DNA of 43,098 nt, from the NCBI GenBank assembly GCA_009785555.1, contig WQWB01000007.1, forward strand, positions 1 to 43,098, in the 5' to 3' direction. Under the pieces are notes generated by a model that saw only the letters and a list, made by a program, of their open reading frames with translations, searched no databases and was not told where the DNA came from. A program made the position numbers and the translations under genes. Source of the DNA: Defluviitaleaceae bacterium (GTDB lineage: Bacteria > Bacillota > Clostridia > Lachnospirales > WRAX01). Numbering within the stretch: the stretch's first letter is position 1; every line of letters begins with the position of its first letter. This document shows, in pieces, positions 1 through 7,413 of the stretch.

Positions 1-639
1 AAAACTCTTAAATCCTTTTTTTGCTCTGATATACGATGACTTTGTGCGTACTGAGCTTAGGTGGCCGGATAGAGCTCCGACGCTGGCGGCTATGGACATG
101 CCATTGTCGTTTAGGATGCAGATGAAATTACGATCCTGATTTTGCCCAGCATGGTTCAACGCTTCGTATGCCATGCCGCCGGTCAAAGCCCCATCACCCA
201 CGACGGCGACGACGCTGTGCCGATCGTTAGCCAGGTCCCGCGCACAGGCCAAACCCAGCGCGGCGGAGATGGCCGTGGATGCGTGCCCAGCGTCGAACGT
301 GTCATATTCACTTTCGGCGGATTTTGGGAAACCGGAGAGGCCGCCAGCTTTGCGTAGAGTGGAGAAAAGCCCGCGACGCCCGGTAAGAAGCTTGTGAGCG
401 TAACATTGGTGGCCGACGTCGTATACAATCTTATCCGTAGGTGTGTCGAAGACATAATGCAACGCGACGGTAAGTTCAATAACGCCGAGGTTTGACGACA
501 GATGCCCACCCGTCTCCGCGACGGAGTGTATCAAAAAATGCCTAAGTTCCTTGCACAGGGTTTTAAGCTCGTCCACCGTGAGTAGTTTCAGATCGTAGGG
601 GCTGTCAATATTATCAAGATATTTGTAATTGCTGTCTAT
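1..639 (-). CDS. dxs: 1-deoxy-D-xylulose-5-phosphate synthase, N-terminal part (partial)
   Basis: This gene is absent from the ORF track because it runs off the window edge. The minus-strand frame reads through the DXS N-terminal domain: a [18 protein letters not shown] segment, VYDVGHQ-type His region, LTGRR, GLSGFP, and the thiamine-diphosphate motif [21 protein letters not shown] condenses pyruvate and glyceraldehyde-3-phosphate in the MEP isoprenoid pathway, which fits the ispA gene just upstream. About 213 of roughly 620 residues are present. The start is odd: an in-frame TGA lies at 646-648 and no ATG, GTG or TTG occurs before the conserved [12 protein letters not shown] region. A Shine-Dalgarno-like AAGGA sits about 8 bases before ATC/ATA codons at 637-642, so the start is either non-canonical or a base is wrong. 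The end coordinate uses the ATA at 637-639. Confidence 0.93.
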   Translation of the reverse strand, partial: MDSNYKYLDNIDSPYDLKLLTVDELKTLCKELRHFLIHSVAETGGHLSSNLGVIELTVALHYVFDTPTDKIVYDVGHQCYAHKLLTGRRGLFSTLRKAGGLSGFPKSAESEYDTFDAGHASTAISAALGLACARDLANDRHSVVAVVGDGALTGGMAYEALNHAGQNQDRNFICILNDNGMSIAASVGALSGHLSSVRTKSSYIRAKKGFKSF

Positions 640-801
640 GATAGTTCATTCCTTAATTATATATAGATTAATAATAGGTAACGCTTGCATCGCATAGGGT
701 TTGTGCTGCTAAGTGTTGAAATAATGCAACTAATGATTATAATGTCAGCCTCATGTTGATTCTATCTAGCTTGATATAATTCGAACGGTGTTATTTACAT
801 T

Positions 802-1692
802 CTACACAGATTGCGTCTTATTAATTGTTAGTATAGTGGATAATAGAATGGGTGATCCATCCTCATAAAGCTCGCTTAACAGCTGCTTTCCTGTGGATAA
901 TAAGGACTTCAAGTCATTCTCCGTTTTTTCCATTCCATACACAGACACGTAGGTATTTTTGCCGCTCGTTTCATCATTGCCGACGGGCTTGCCAAGCGTT
1001 GCCGCGTCGCCGGTAATATTTCCTATGTCATCCTTAATTTGGAATGCCAACCCTAAGTGTTCAAATGCTAAGGCGGATTTTTTAGCAAATTCTGTTTCTT
1101 CACCCGCAAGTACGGCGCCAGCGTATGCCGCGGCAGAAAAAAATGCGGCGGTTTTATGTTTGTGGATAAAGTGGAGTACTTCCGGTGCCGCCGGCTTATT
1201 TTCATAAAAAATATCTGCCGCCTGGCCAGGGATGACCCCGCCATGCCCGGCCGCATTGGAAATTGCAAAAGCGGCGGAGATGGTGCGTTTGCCCGGTTGG
1301 GCCATACAGGCCTTCAACATAACTTCGTGTGCAAGGTTAAGAAGCGCGTCTCCAGCCAAAATTGCCGTTGCCTCGCCAAACTGCGCGTGTACGGTTGGCT
1401 TGCCGCGGCGTGTGGCGGCATTGTCAAGCGCGGGCAGGTCATCGTGTACGAGAGAATATGCGTGCAGCATTTCAATGGCGGCTGCGAAGGGGATGGCGGG
1501 TGTCATATCGCTATCATAATTTTTGCTGGAAATAAAAGCATTCAGTAAAATAAGCGGCCTAACGCGCTTGCCACCCTGCAAAACGGCATATTCCATCGCG
1601 TCGTACAAATCGCCAGTATGTGGCTTGCGTGCGCCTTCTATGTAACCAAGCACTGCTTCGTCTATAAGCTCTATCAGTTTTTCGACGTACAT
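802..1692 (-). CDS. ispA: Farnesyl/geranyl diphosphate synthase (polyprenyl synthetase)
   Basis: This is a 296-residue trans-isoprenyl diphosphate synthase that extends DMAPP/GPP with IPP to make FPP, the precursor of undecaprenyl phosphate and quinones. The first Asp-rich motif is DDLPALDNAATRRGKPT (the DDxxxxD form typical of bacterial FPPS). The second is FQIKDDIGNITGD, where family members usually have DDILD, so the last Asp is Asn here. GKPVGNDETSGKNTY follows in the expected place. The ATG at 1692 has GAGGAG upstream. The gene overlaps the end of xseB by 19 bases and lies before dxs, as in many Clostridia. Length is normal. The family call is firm; the exact chain length of the product cannot be read from the sequence. 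Confidence 0.93.
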   Translation of the reverse strand: MYVEKLIELIDEAVLGYIEGARKPHTGDLYDAMEYAVLQGGKRVRPLILLNAFISSKNYDSDMTPAIPFAAAIEMLHAYSLVHDDLPALDNAATRRGKPTVHAQFGEATAILAGDALLNLAHEVMLKACMAQPGKRTISAAFAISNAAGHGGVIPGQAADIFYENKPAAPEVLHFIHKHKTAAFFSAAAYAGAVLAGEETEFAKKSALAFEHLGLAFQIKDDIGNITGDAATLGKPVGNDETSGKNTYVSVYGMEKTENDLKSLLSTGKQLLSELYEDGSPILLSTILTINKTQSV

Positions 1693-1877
1693 ACGGAAAT
1701 CTCCTCAACTTCTTGTTTTGCGGCATCCAAAGCTTCGGCGCATTCCGCGCAGATTATTATACCTTCCTTGTACAATTTCATGGCGGCGGAAAGATCCGTA
1801 TCCGAATTTTCCATTTGTTCAGCGATTTCCTCAAGCCTTATCAAATTTTCTTCCAATGATTTCTTTTTTTTAGGCAA
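1674..1877 (-). CDS. xseB: Exodeoxyribonuclease VII small subunit
   Basis: This 67-residue protein has the XseB pattern SLEENLIRLEEIAEQMENSD followed by a helix containing LYKEGIIICAECAEAL. XseB binds XseA to form exonuclease VII, which degrades single-stranded DNA. The start is TTG at 1877 with AAAGGAG five to six bases upstream. It lies 11 bases after xseA and overlaps ispA, so the three genes are very likely translated from one mRNA. Length is typical for the family. Confidence 0.93.
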   Translation of the reverse strand: MPKKKKSLEENLIRLEEIAEQMENSDTDLSAAMKLYKEGIIICAECAEALDAAKQEVEEISVCTSKN

Positions 1878-1888
1878 TTTTTACTCCT

Positions 1889-3019
1889 TTAATCTTTTGA
1901 AGATATTTCCATAACCTCAGCAGTAATATCTCCATCTGTTAATTGTATATTTACAATGTCACTTATTTGTATGTCTTTTGTAGATATAACGTTTTTATCA
2001 TAACGAGACAGGACGGCGTACCCGCGCTTTAAAATATTGTGCGGCGCGAGGTTGGAAAGAATACGCAGGCTGTGCGCTAGGCGTACATCGGCGTAGTTGA
2101 TGCGCCTGTCTAATATATTACGCATATAGTTTGTAAGGCTTGTAAGCCTGTCGCCATAATATTCAATTTTATCGTCCAAAATACTTTTGAGTAATTTTTG
2201 GCTGCTGTGGATGATTCTTAAAATATCGGCTAACTCTGGCACGCATATCTCCGCTGCTGCGGATGGTGTGGGCGCGCGCAGGTCGGCCGCGAGGTCGCAT
2301 AGGGTATAGTCCGTTTCGTGCCCGACGGCGGATATTATAGGTATTCTTGATGCCGCTACGGCTCGGACAACGACTTCCTCGTTAAACGCCCATAAATCCT
2401 CGGCAGAGCCGCCGCCCCGGCCAACTATAATGACGTCGCAATTGCTTGAGGAATTTAATAGTTCGATAGCCTCCGCAATTTCACGCGGGGCGTCTTGCCC
2501 CTGTACGGTGGCGTGGGCAAGCAAGAGCCCTACACTTGGGTTGCGCCGCCCGGCAACGTTTATAATGTCTTGCAATGCCGCCCCGGCGCGGGACGTTACA
2601 ATGCCTATCCGTACAGGGAATCGCGGAAGCTCACTTTTGCGAGTAATATCAAAAAGACCTTCTTCGGCAAGCCTTCCCTTAAGTATTTCATATGCCATAT
2701 GCCGCGCGCCTAGGCCTACGGGGCGCATCATTTGCACGTAGAGTTGGCAGGACGCGGTTTTTTCGTAAATGGATACGCGCCCATATGCCGTGACCTTTAC
2801 GCCGTTTCTCGGCTCAAATTCAAGTTCCGCCGCGTCACCCTTAAACATAACGGCGTTTATGGATGAGCTTTCGTCCTTAAAAGTGAAGTAGATATGGCCA
2901 CTGGGGTGGGTTTTGTAGTTGGAAACTTCTCCTTCAATAAAAAAGCCGGAGACAAAGACATCGTTATCAAGGAGGGTTTTGACGTAATTATTTATCTGTG
3001 TTATTGTGTAGGTTTTCAT
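1889..3019 (-). CDS. xseA: Exodeoxyribonuclease VII large subunit
   Basis: This 376-residue protein has an N-terminal OB-fold region (residues about 1-100, including GEVSNYKTHPSGHIYFTFKD) and the catalytic domain with VTSRAGAALQDIIN, VGRGGGSAEDLWAFNEE and SAVGHETDYTLCDLAADLRA. These match XseA, the nuclease subunit of exonuclease VII. The C-terminal coiled-coil part is somewhat shorter than in E. coli (about 450 residues), as is common in Firmicutes. Its start overlaps the end of nusB by 32 bases, which argues for translational coupling; an alternative start further in cannot be excluded. Confidence 0.95.
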   Translation of the reverse strand: MKTYTITQINNYVKTLLDNDVFVSGFFIEGEVSNYKTHPSGHIYFTFKDESSSINAVMFKGDAAELEFEPRNGVKVTAYGRVSIYEKTASCQLYVQMMRPVGLGARHMAYEILKGRLAEEGLFDITRKSELPRFPVRIGIVTSRAGAALQDIINVAGRRNPSVGLLLAHATVQGQDAPREIAEAIELLNSSSNCDVIIVGRGGGSAEDLWAFNEEVVVRAVAASRIPIISAVGHETDYTLCDLAADLRAPTPSAAAEICVPELADILRIIHSSQKLLKSILDDKIEYYGDRLTSLTNYMRNILDRRINYADVRLAHSLRILSNLAPHNILKRGYAVLSRYDKNVISTKDIQISDIVNIQLTDGDITAEVMEISSKD

Positions 3020-3491
3020 ATTTTTTTATAACCTCGCCCAAAAGTCCGTTCACGAAGCGGGGCGAATCTCCGCCGCTGTATAGGCGTGATATCTCCACCG
3101 CCTCGTTTGCGGCAACGCGGTTTGGTATACTTTCATTGTAGATGATTTCGTAAATCGCGACGCGCAGTATTGCGAGGTCCGTAAGGATCAGCCTGTTAAA
3201 TTCCCATGCGCGCGTGACGGCGGATATTATTTTGTCGATCTCATCTAAATTATTGCAGACACCAAAAAAAGTATCCCTAACATAATGCTTTTCGGATGGG
3301 TGGGATGGCATCTCTAAATCTTCGTGCATAAAAATCTCATGCAGGAAATATGCCTCAAGCATCTCATCCGGCGTTATATCTAAAAAAGGTATTTGGAAAA
3401 CAAGGTTTACAGCGTGCCGCCTATCCCGGCGGCGTGCATTTGGTTTGGAATTTGGGTTAGAATTGGGTTTGGGTAACGGTTGCGAAGTCAC
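2988..3491 (-). CDS. nusB: Transcription antitermination factor NusB
   Basis: This 167-residue all-helical protein shows the NusB C-terminal signature: IDKIISAVTRAWEFNRLILTDLAILRVAIYEI, then IPNRVAANEAVEISRLYSGGDSPRFVNGLLG. NusB with NusE (S10) binds boxA in rRNA leaders to suppress premature termination. The N terminus carries an unusual low-complexity PKPNSNPNSKPN stretch before the first helix (RRRDRRHAVNLVFQ). It starts with GTG at 3491, sharing one base with the stop codon of the Asp23/Gls24 gene. Position between Asp23 and xseA is standard for Clostridia. Confidence 0.93.
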   Translation of the reverse strand: MTSQPLPKPNSNPNSKPNARRRDRRHAVNLVFQIPFLDITPDEMLEAYFLHEIFMHEDLEMPSHPSEKHYVRDTFFGVCNNLDEIDKIISAVTRAWEFNRLILTDLAILRVAIYEIIYNESIPNRVAANEAVEISRLYSGGDSPRFVNGLLGEVIKKYENLHNNTDK

Positions 3492-3847
3492 TAGGCTTTA
3501 CCTCGCATGCTCGTTCCGCCGCCAAGGCCGATAACGCTGATGTCCACGGCCGCAACGATGATGCCCGTCATATTTTCTATGGCGGCCTTAACCTTTTGCT
3601 GCGCTTCGCGGGTTACGTCGGCGATGCGTGCGCCCTGCTTAACAGCTAGCCCGAGGGCCGCGTAAATCTTGCCGCCATCGATGGATATCTTAACGGTTTT
3701 GCCGATGTTCCGCCGTGTCTTTGCATCCGAAATATCGGCCGGTGTTATGCCGTCCACTTCCTGTGCGGCTGTGCCGGCTATCATGGCAATTACCTCTTCG
3801 GAAATTGTGACGGTGCCGTTTGTAAAGGTTTGTTGGGATTCCGTCAT
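3491..3847 (-). CDS. Asp23/Gls24 family envelope stress response protein
   Basis: The ORF track starts upstream, but the ATG at 3847 is preceded by AAGGAGG at ideal spacing, giving 118 residues beginning MTESQQTFTNG. The protein matches the Asp23/Gls24 (DUF322) domain: TVTISEEVIAMIAGTAAQEVDGI, VKISIDGGKIYAALGLAVKQGARI, and a Val-rich end. Members are small soluble proteins at the envelope, often induced by alkaline or cell-wall stress; this copy sits in the conserved place ahead of nusB. Its leader carries the two-hairpin element also found before rpsK. A glycine-rich tail (IGLGGGTSMRG) ends the protein. Confidence 0.9.
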   Translation of the reverse strand: MTESQQTFTNGTVTISEEVIAMIAGTAAQEVDGITPADISDAKTRRNIGKTVKISIDGGKIYAALGLAVKQGARIADVTREAQQKVKAAIENMTGIIVAAVDISVIGLGGGTSMRGKA

Positions 3848-3852
3848 TAGTA

Positions 3853-3925
3853 CCTCCTTACAAGCCCACGAAATGAGCTGTTTGTCAGCCGACAATGAAA
3901 TGCTTAGCCGGCTATTTAATTTTCG
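3853..3925 (-). promoter_or_regulatory. Two-hairpin leader element, copy A, upstream of the Asp23/Gls24 gene
   Basis: Read on the minus strand, a stem-loop (AGCCGGC...GTCGGCT, 3887-3913) is followed by a second hairpin, AGCTCAT-TTC-GTGGGCT (3863-3879), and then directly by the AAGGAGG ribosome binding site. The same arrangement, about three-quarters identical, occurs at 40142-40211 before rpsK. Several differences preserve pairing through G-U wobbles. Function is unknown. Confidence 0.6.
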
Positions 3926-3950
3926 TATTGCATTATAGGCATTATAGGTT

Positions 3951-4991
3951 TTACCTTGCTCTAAATTCGGTCCATACTCTGTCCCACAACTGCTCCGCTT
4001 CCGCTCCCAAGGGGCGGAAATATTGCGCGTTTTGCCTAATATGCGGCGGGATGTTTACGGACAGGTTATTTATGAACCGTTCCGGCAAATGCGTAGTTGC
4101 AGCTTGGTTTGTGTTTCCGTAGTTGATTATCGACGATGCCTGCGCGGAAATCTCCGCCTCCAGTATAAAGTTTAGGAAAAGATAGGCGTTATCCAGGTTT
4201 GGTGCCTGCGCCGAGACGACGAAGCTGTCAACAAAGGTGGAGACTCCTTCTTCTGGAAAGACGAAACGCACCGTCGGTACGGCGTTCATCGCGGCGGTGA
4301 TCTGCGAGCCGTACATAAAGCCGACGGCCGCGTCTCCGGAAATTATGCTCCTGTGTGGAAAATCGGAGTTGAAGGCGATGATGTTCGGCTTTAGGCTCAA
4401 CAGTTCCACGCGCACGCGCTCAAGTACGGCTGGATCGGTTGTGTTTACGCATTCGCCGAGCATTAGGAGTGTCATACCCATTATATCACGGATATCGTCT
4501 AAAAGCACTACTTTTCCGCGCAAATCCTCACGCCATAAACAGCGAAGGCTCACTATAGAGTCAACTAATGCGGAATTATATACAATCAGCGGCGAACCGG
4601 TGGAGTAAGGGATGGAGTACAGGTTGTACGGGTCAAAGTAAAGCCCAGTGTACATTACGCAGATATTTGCCATGTTAGGGATCCGCGTATGGTCCAATCT
4701 GTGCAGCATTCCGCCAATGTCAATCATTCTGTAAATCATATAATCCGAGCAGAGGATGATGTCGAACTGGTCGCGTCTGTGCTCAAACGCGGCGAACATT
4801 TCTTCGTTGGATGAAAAGCTTGCGTATATTACACGTACGCCCGTCCGCAGCTCAAACTCCGCGATGACGGCGGCGGGTACGTAGTCCTCCCAAGTAAAAA
4901 TAATCAGCACATCGTCGTCACCGCGTCGGCAGGCCGTGGCCAGCAGCAGTGCGGTGAGAAGCAATGCGAAAGAGAATATTTTTCTTGTCAA
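3951..4991 (-). CDS. potD: Spermidine/putrescine ABC transporter substrate-binding lipoprotein PotD
   Basis: This 346-residue protein starts with a lipoprotein signal peptide (KIFSFALLLTALLLATAC, Cys at about residue 21), so it should be anchored outside the membrane. The mature part begins with a PotD/PotF-like FTWEDYVPAAVIAEFELRTGVRV. Further on it has YSTGSPLIVYNSALVDS, LVLLDD-type and GDAAVGFMYG-like segments typical of periplasmic polyamine-binding proteins. It captures spermidine or putrescine for the PotB/PotC permeases encoded just upstream. Which polyamine is preferred cannot be read from the sequence. No ATPase gene accompanies the cluster. Confidence 0.9.
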   Translation of the reverse strand: MTRKIFSFALLLTALLLATACRRGDDDVLIIFTWEDYVPAAVIAEFELRTGVRVIYASFSSNEEMFAAFEHRRDQFDIILCSDYMIYRMIDIGGMLHRLDHTRIPNMANICVMYTGLYFDPYNLYSIPYSTGSPLIVYNSALVDSIVSLRCLWREDLRGKVVLLDDIRDIMGMTLLMLGECVNTTDPAVLERVRVELLSLKPNIIAFNSDFPHRSIISGDAAVGFMYGSQITAAMNAVPTVRFVFPEEGVSTFVDSFVVSAQAPNLDNAYLFLNFILEAEISAQASSIINYGNTNQAATTHLPERFINNLSVNIPPHIRQNAQYFRPLGAEAEQLWDRVWTEFRAR

Positions 4992-5018
4992 GGTTCAGCC
5001 TCCAAATTTATCTATTCT

Positions 5019-5199
5019 TTAATCAAATTTGCGAAAACTTCTGTATGAATCAACGCTTAGGTTGTGGAATGTCACGGATGTGATCTCATCATCGTATATG
5101 TCGTGATAATCCAATTTCAATGTGCTTTCGTTTAATAAATATACTTCGATGGATTCGTCCGGTATGCTAACTAGCTCTTAATTTTTCTTTGCTACTCAT
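5019..5199 (-). pseudogene. Broken small ORF between potC and potD
   Basis: An ATG at 5199 overlaps the end of potC and opens MSSKEKLRAS before a TAG at 5167. One base further on, another frame stays open for about 50 codons (ELVSIPDESIEVYLLNES...) to a TAA at 5019-5021, with coding-like composition but no usable start. Removing one base near 5168 would join the two parts into a protein of about 59 residues. I do not recognise it. It may be a decayed gene, a sequencing error in a real small gene, or chance. Confidence 0.4.
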
Positions 5200-5968
5200 T
5201 CTTTTTTACCCTCATCAGAAAAAACCCAACCGCAGCAAATCCAAACATCGCGACGATCATCAGTGCGGATAGGGCATTTACCTCCGGCGTCGTGCCGATC
5301 CTCATTAGGGAAAAGAGGCGCACCGGGAAGGTTATGCTGTCCGGCGCGGATAAAAGTGAAGACATGACAACAGAATCAAGTGACATCGCCGCCGATATAA
5401 GCGCACCTGTCGTAACAGCTGGCAAGATGCTTGGTAACGTTACGGCGAAGAATGTGCGGCATGCCCCTGCGCCAAGGTCCCGTGCCGCGTCGATTAGCGC
5501 TGGGTCTAGTTTTTTAAGGCGTATGCTGACGAAAATATAAATATACGGTATGCAGAATGTGGTGTGTGCAAGAGCGATGGCCAAAATTCCAAAGTTCACG
5601 GGCATTGCCGTGAAAAATAGGAGTAAACCCGTACCTAGTATAATTTCCGGCAAAATTAACGGTGTGAAGATCAGTGCGCTTATTGATCGTTTTACAAATT
5701 TTCCGCAACGTGCGGCAGCTACAGCTCCAAATGTGCCAAGAACAACGGAAATACAGACGGCAAGCATGGTTACGCGTACGCTGTTTGCCACCGAATCCAA
5801 CAATCGCCGATTGGCGAAAAGCGTTCGGTACCAGCCTGTAGTAAAGCCGCCCCAAACCGCATCCGTTTCCGAATAATTAAAACTATACACTATTATAACC
5901 GCAATCGGCAAGTAAAGCAATAGCATTATCAGAGTTATATAACAATTTCTTGAATTTTTTGCAGTCAC
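5192..5968 (-). CDS. potC: Polyamine ABC transporter permease PotC
   Basis: This is a type-I ABC permease with about six membrane segments. Recognisable parts are LIMLLLYLPIAVIIVYSFNYSE near the start, AVAAARCGKF, LPEIILGTGLLLFF, and the cytoplasmic EAA loop DAARDLGAGACRTFFAVTLPSILPAVTTG that docks the ATPase. The ORF track starts at 6034, which would overlap potB by 62 bases; a GTG at 5968, just after the potB stop and preceded by CAGGTG, gives 258 residues that begin right before the first membrane helix. I prefer that start. It pairs with PotB. Confidence 0.9.
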   Translation of the reverse strand: MTAKNSRNCYITLIMLLLYLPIAVIIVYSFNYSETDAVWGGFTTGWYRTLFANRRLLDSVANSVRVTMLAVCISVVLGTFGAVAAARCGKFVKRSISALIFTPLILPEIILGTGLLLFFTAMPVNFGILAIALAHTTFCIPYIYIFVSIRLKKLDPALIDAARDLGAGACRTFFAVTLPSILPAVTTGALISAAMSLDSVVMSSLLSAPDSITFPVRLFSLMRIGTTPEVNALSALMIVAMFGFAAVGFFLMRVKKNE

Positions 5969-5972
5969 CGTA

Positions 5973-6854
5973 TCACCTGCCGTCAACTTGTTTTTTTCGT
6001 CTGCTTCGCGGTAGAAATAAAAAAAATGAGACAATAATAACCGAAAAAATAAGCAGTATCATCGCTAAAGCCGCGCCAAAGGGGTGGTTATTGCCGTGCC
6101 CGGCCATTTGGCTATGCAGGAGGTTGCCAAGCGTCATTCGCAATCCGCCGCCTATAGTGTCGCTTATGAAGAAAAGCCCTGTAACAGGGATAAAAACCAA
6201 CGCGAAACCTGCAAGTATGCCGTCTTTGCATAACGGCAAAGTTACTTGCAAAAACGTGCGTATGTGTCCTGCTCCAAGATCACGTGCGGCATCTCGAAGA
6301 GTAGGCGCGATACTTTCCGCCGCAACGTATATGGGTAAAATCATAAACGGTAGAAACATGTATACGGTAACGAATACGGTTGCGGGTAAGTTAAACAAAT
6401 ACCGCGTTGTGCCGTCGCTTAATCCAATTAGCATTAAAAACCGGTTTAAAATACCATTTGTCTGGAGAATTATCATCCAGCCGTTTGTTCGGATCAAAGA
6501 TGACGTCCAAAAAACGAAAAGCGCAAAGAGTATAACCACATTCTGCGATCGCCGCTTCAGTGATGCGACGAAGAACGCAAACGGTGCGCCGATGAGGAAC
6601 GTGCCGGTGGATGCGAGTGACGCCACAATTAAACTTTCGCGGAAGATGGATAAGATAACCGGATCGAAAATGCGGTTGTAATTGACTGTTGTAAACGCAA
6701 ATAAAATCCGTCCGTGGTCATCGCGCGATAAAAAGCTGATAACGGCAATAAAAACCAGCGGAACACCGACTAAGGTAATTAAATAGAGAAGTATTGGTAA
6801 TACGGTTAGAAAGGCTTTTAGTCTATCAAACATAAATTTCCACACAAAACCCAT
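5973..6854 (-). CDS. potB: Polyamine ABC transporter permease PotB
   Basis: This 293-residue type-I ABC permease contains LPILLYLITLVGVPLVFIAVISFL (first membrane helix), TSSLIRTNGWMIILQTNG (a PotB-typical segment), YMFLPFMILPIY and the EAA loop DAARDLGAGHIRTFLQVTLPLCKDGILAG. It forms the channel with PotC. A second possible start is the ATG eight codons in (MFDRLKAFLTVL). It is the first gene of the potBCD unit; potA, normally upstream, is absent and the next gene is divergent. Confidence 0.9.
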   Translation of the reverse strand: MGFVWKFMFDRLKAFLTVLPILLYLITLVGVPLVFIAVISFLSRDDHGRILFAFTTVNYNRIFDPVILSIFRESLIVASLASTGTFLIGAPFAFFVASLKRRSQNVVILFALFVFWTSSLIRTNGWMIILQTNGILNRFLMLIGLSDGTTRYLFNLPATVFVTVYMFLPFMILPIYVAAESIAPTLRDAARDLGAGHIRTFLQVTLPLCKDGILAGFALVFIPVTGLFFISDTIGGGLRMTLGNLLHSQMAGHGNNHPFGAALAMILLIFSVIIVSFFLFLPRSRRKKQVDGR

Positions 6855-6928
6855 GTTAAATTAATATATTCGATAATGAGGATAGCTGTGAATGGCATAT
6901 AATGGTTTAAAATAGCTTGAGGTATTTT

Positions 6929-7348
6929 ATGAGGTTTTATTACGGGGAACAGAATGTATTGCGTGCGTTGGATGAAGCGGAGTTTTGGAAGCACCAGGAG
7001 GCCGAACATACGGGGGTTATACCGCTTGTATTACCCAACTTAGAATATGATTACAAAGCCGCGCTGGAAGAATACGGCATAGAGTTTAACAAAATGTTGG
7101 CGGAGGTTACGAGGTATGTTGAAAGCGCGGTTCGTTCAAAAGGTATTGTTGGGCGTGTGATGAGGATGGAGATGCTGGATTTAATAAAACGGTGTGTTAA
7201 GCAAAGTAGCGAGTTTACGGAGTTTTTAGAAGATATGCTGCGTAACAGCTCGGCCGCCCGTGCAAGCGCGCCGTCGCAGGAATTGATAAACCATATGATT
7301 AGGGAGTCGAATTATTTTATTGGTATTGGGACGTTGATTATGTCTTAA
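6929..7348 (+). CDS. DUF2935-like helical protein
   Basis: The ATG at 6929, preceded by GAGGT, gives 139 residues (the track uses a TTG 12 bases earlier). The sequence is strongly helical, with an N-terminal AEFWKHQEAEHTGVI block and a late MIRESNYFIGI block. Spaced His/Glu residues of this kind are seen in Firmicutes DUF2935 proteins, a hemerythrin-like helical family of possible metal-binding role. From memory, family members are often two-domain proteins of about 270 residues, so this would be a single-domain version. It stands alone, divergent from potB, with a TATAAT at 6898-6903 and a strong terminator behind it. Family assignment is moderate. Confidence 0.6.
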   Translation: MRFYYGEQNVLRALDEAEFWKHQEAEHTGVIPLVLPNLEYDYKAALEEYGIEFNKMLAEVTRYVESAVRSKGIVGRVMRMEMLDLIKRCVKQSSEFTEFLEDMLRNSSAARASAPSQELINHMIRESNYFIGIGTLIMS

Positions 7349-7350
7349 TA

Positions 7351-7393
7351 AAACAAGCCGCTCTTGGGTATTAAGCAAGGGAGCGGCTTGTTT
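7351..7393. terminator. Bidirectional intrinsic terminator
   Basis: A perfect 13-bp stem (AAACAAGCCGCTC / GAGCGGCTTGTTT) with a 17-base loop lies between the convergent ends of the DUF2935-like gene and the ProC-like gene. Short T-rich stretches flank it on both strands. Confidence 0.85.
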
Positions 7394-7413
7394 GAATTGA
7401 AAATTGAATTTTG

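Noticed and set aside
183-509. Minus-strand ORF of 108 residues
   Set aside because: It is a shifted frame inside dxs, whose own frame shows clear DXS motifs.
5950-6681. Plus-strand ORF of 243 residues
   Set aside because: It is antisense to potB and potC, with the Lys/Arg/Pro-rich composition of an antisense shadow.
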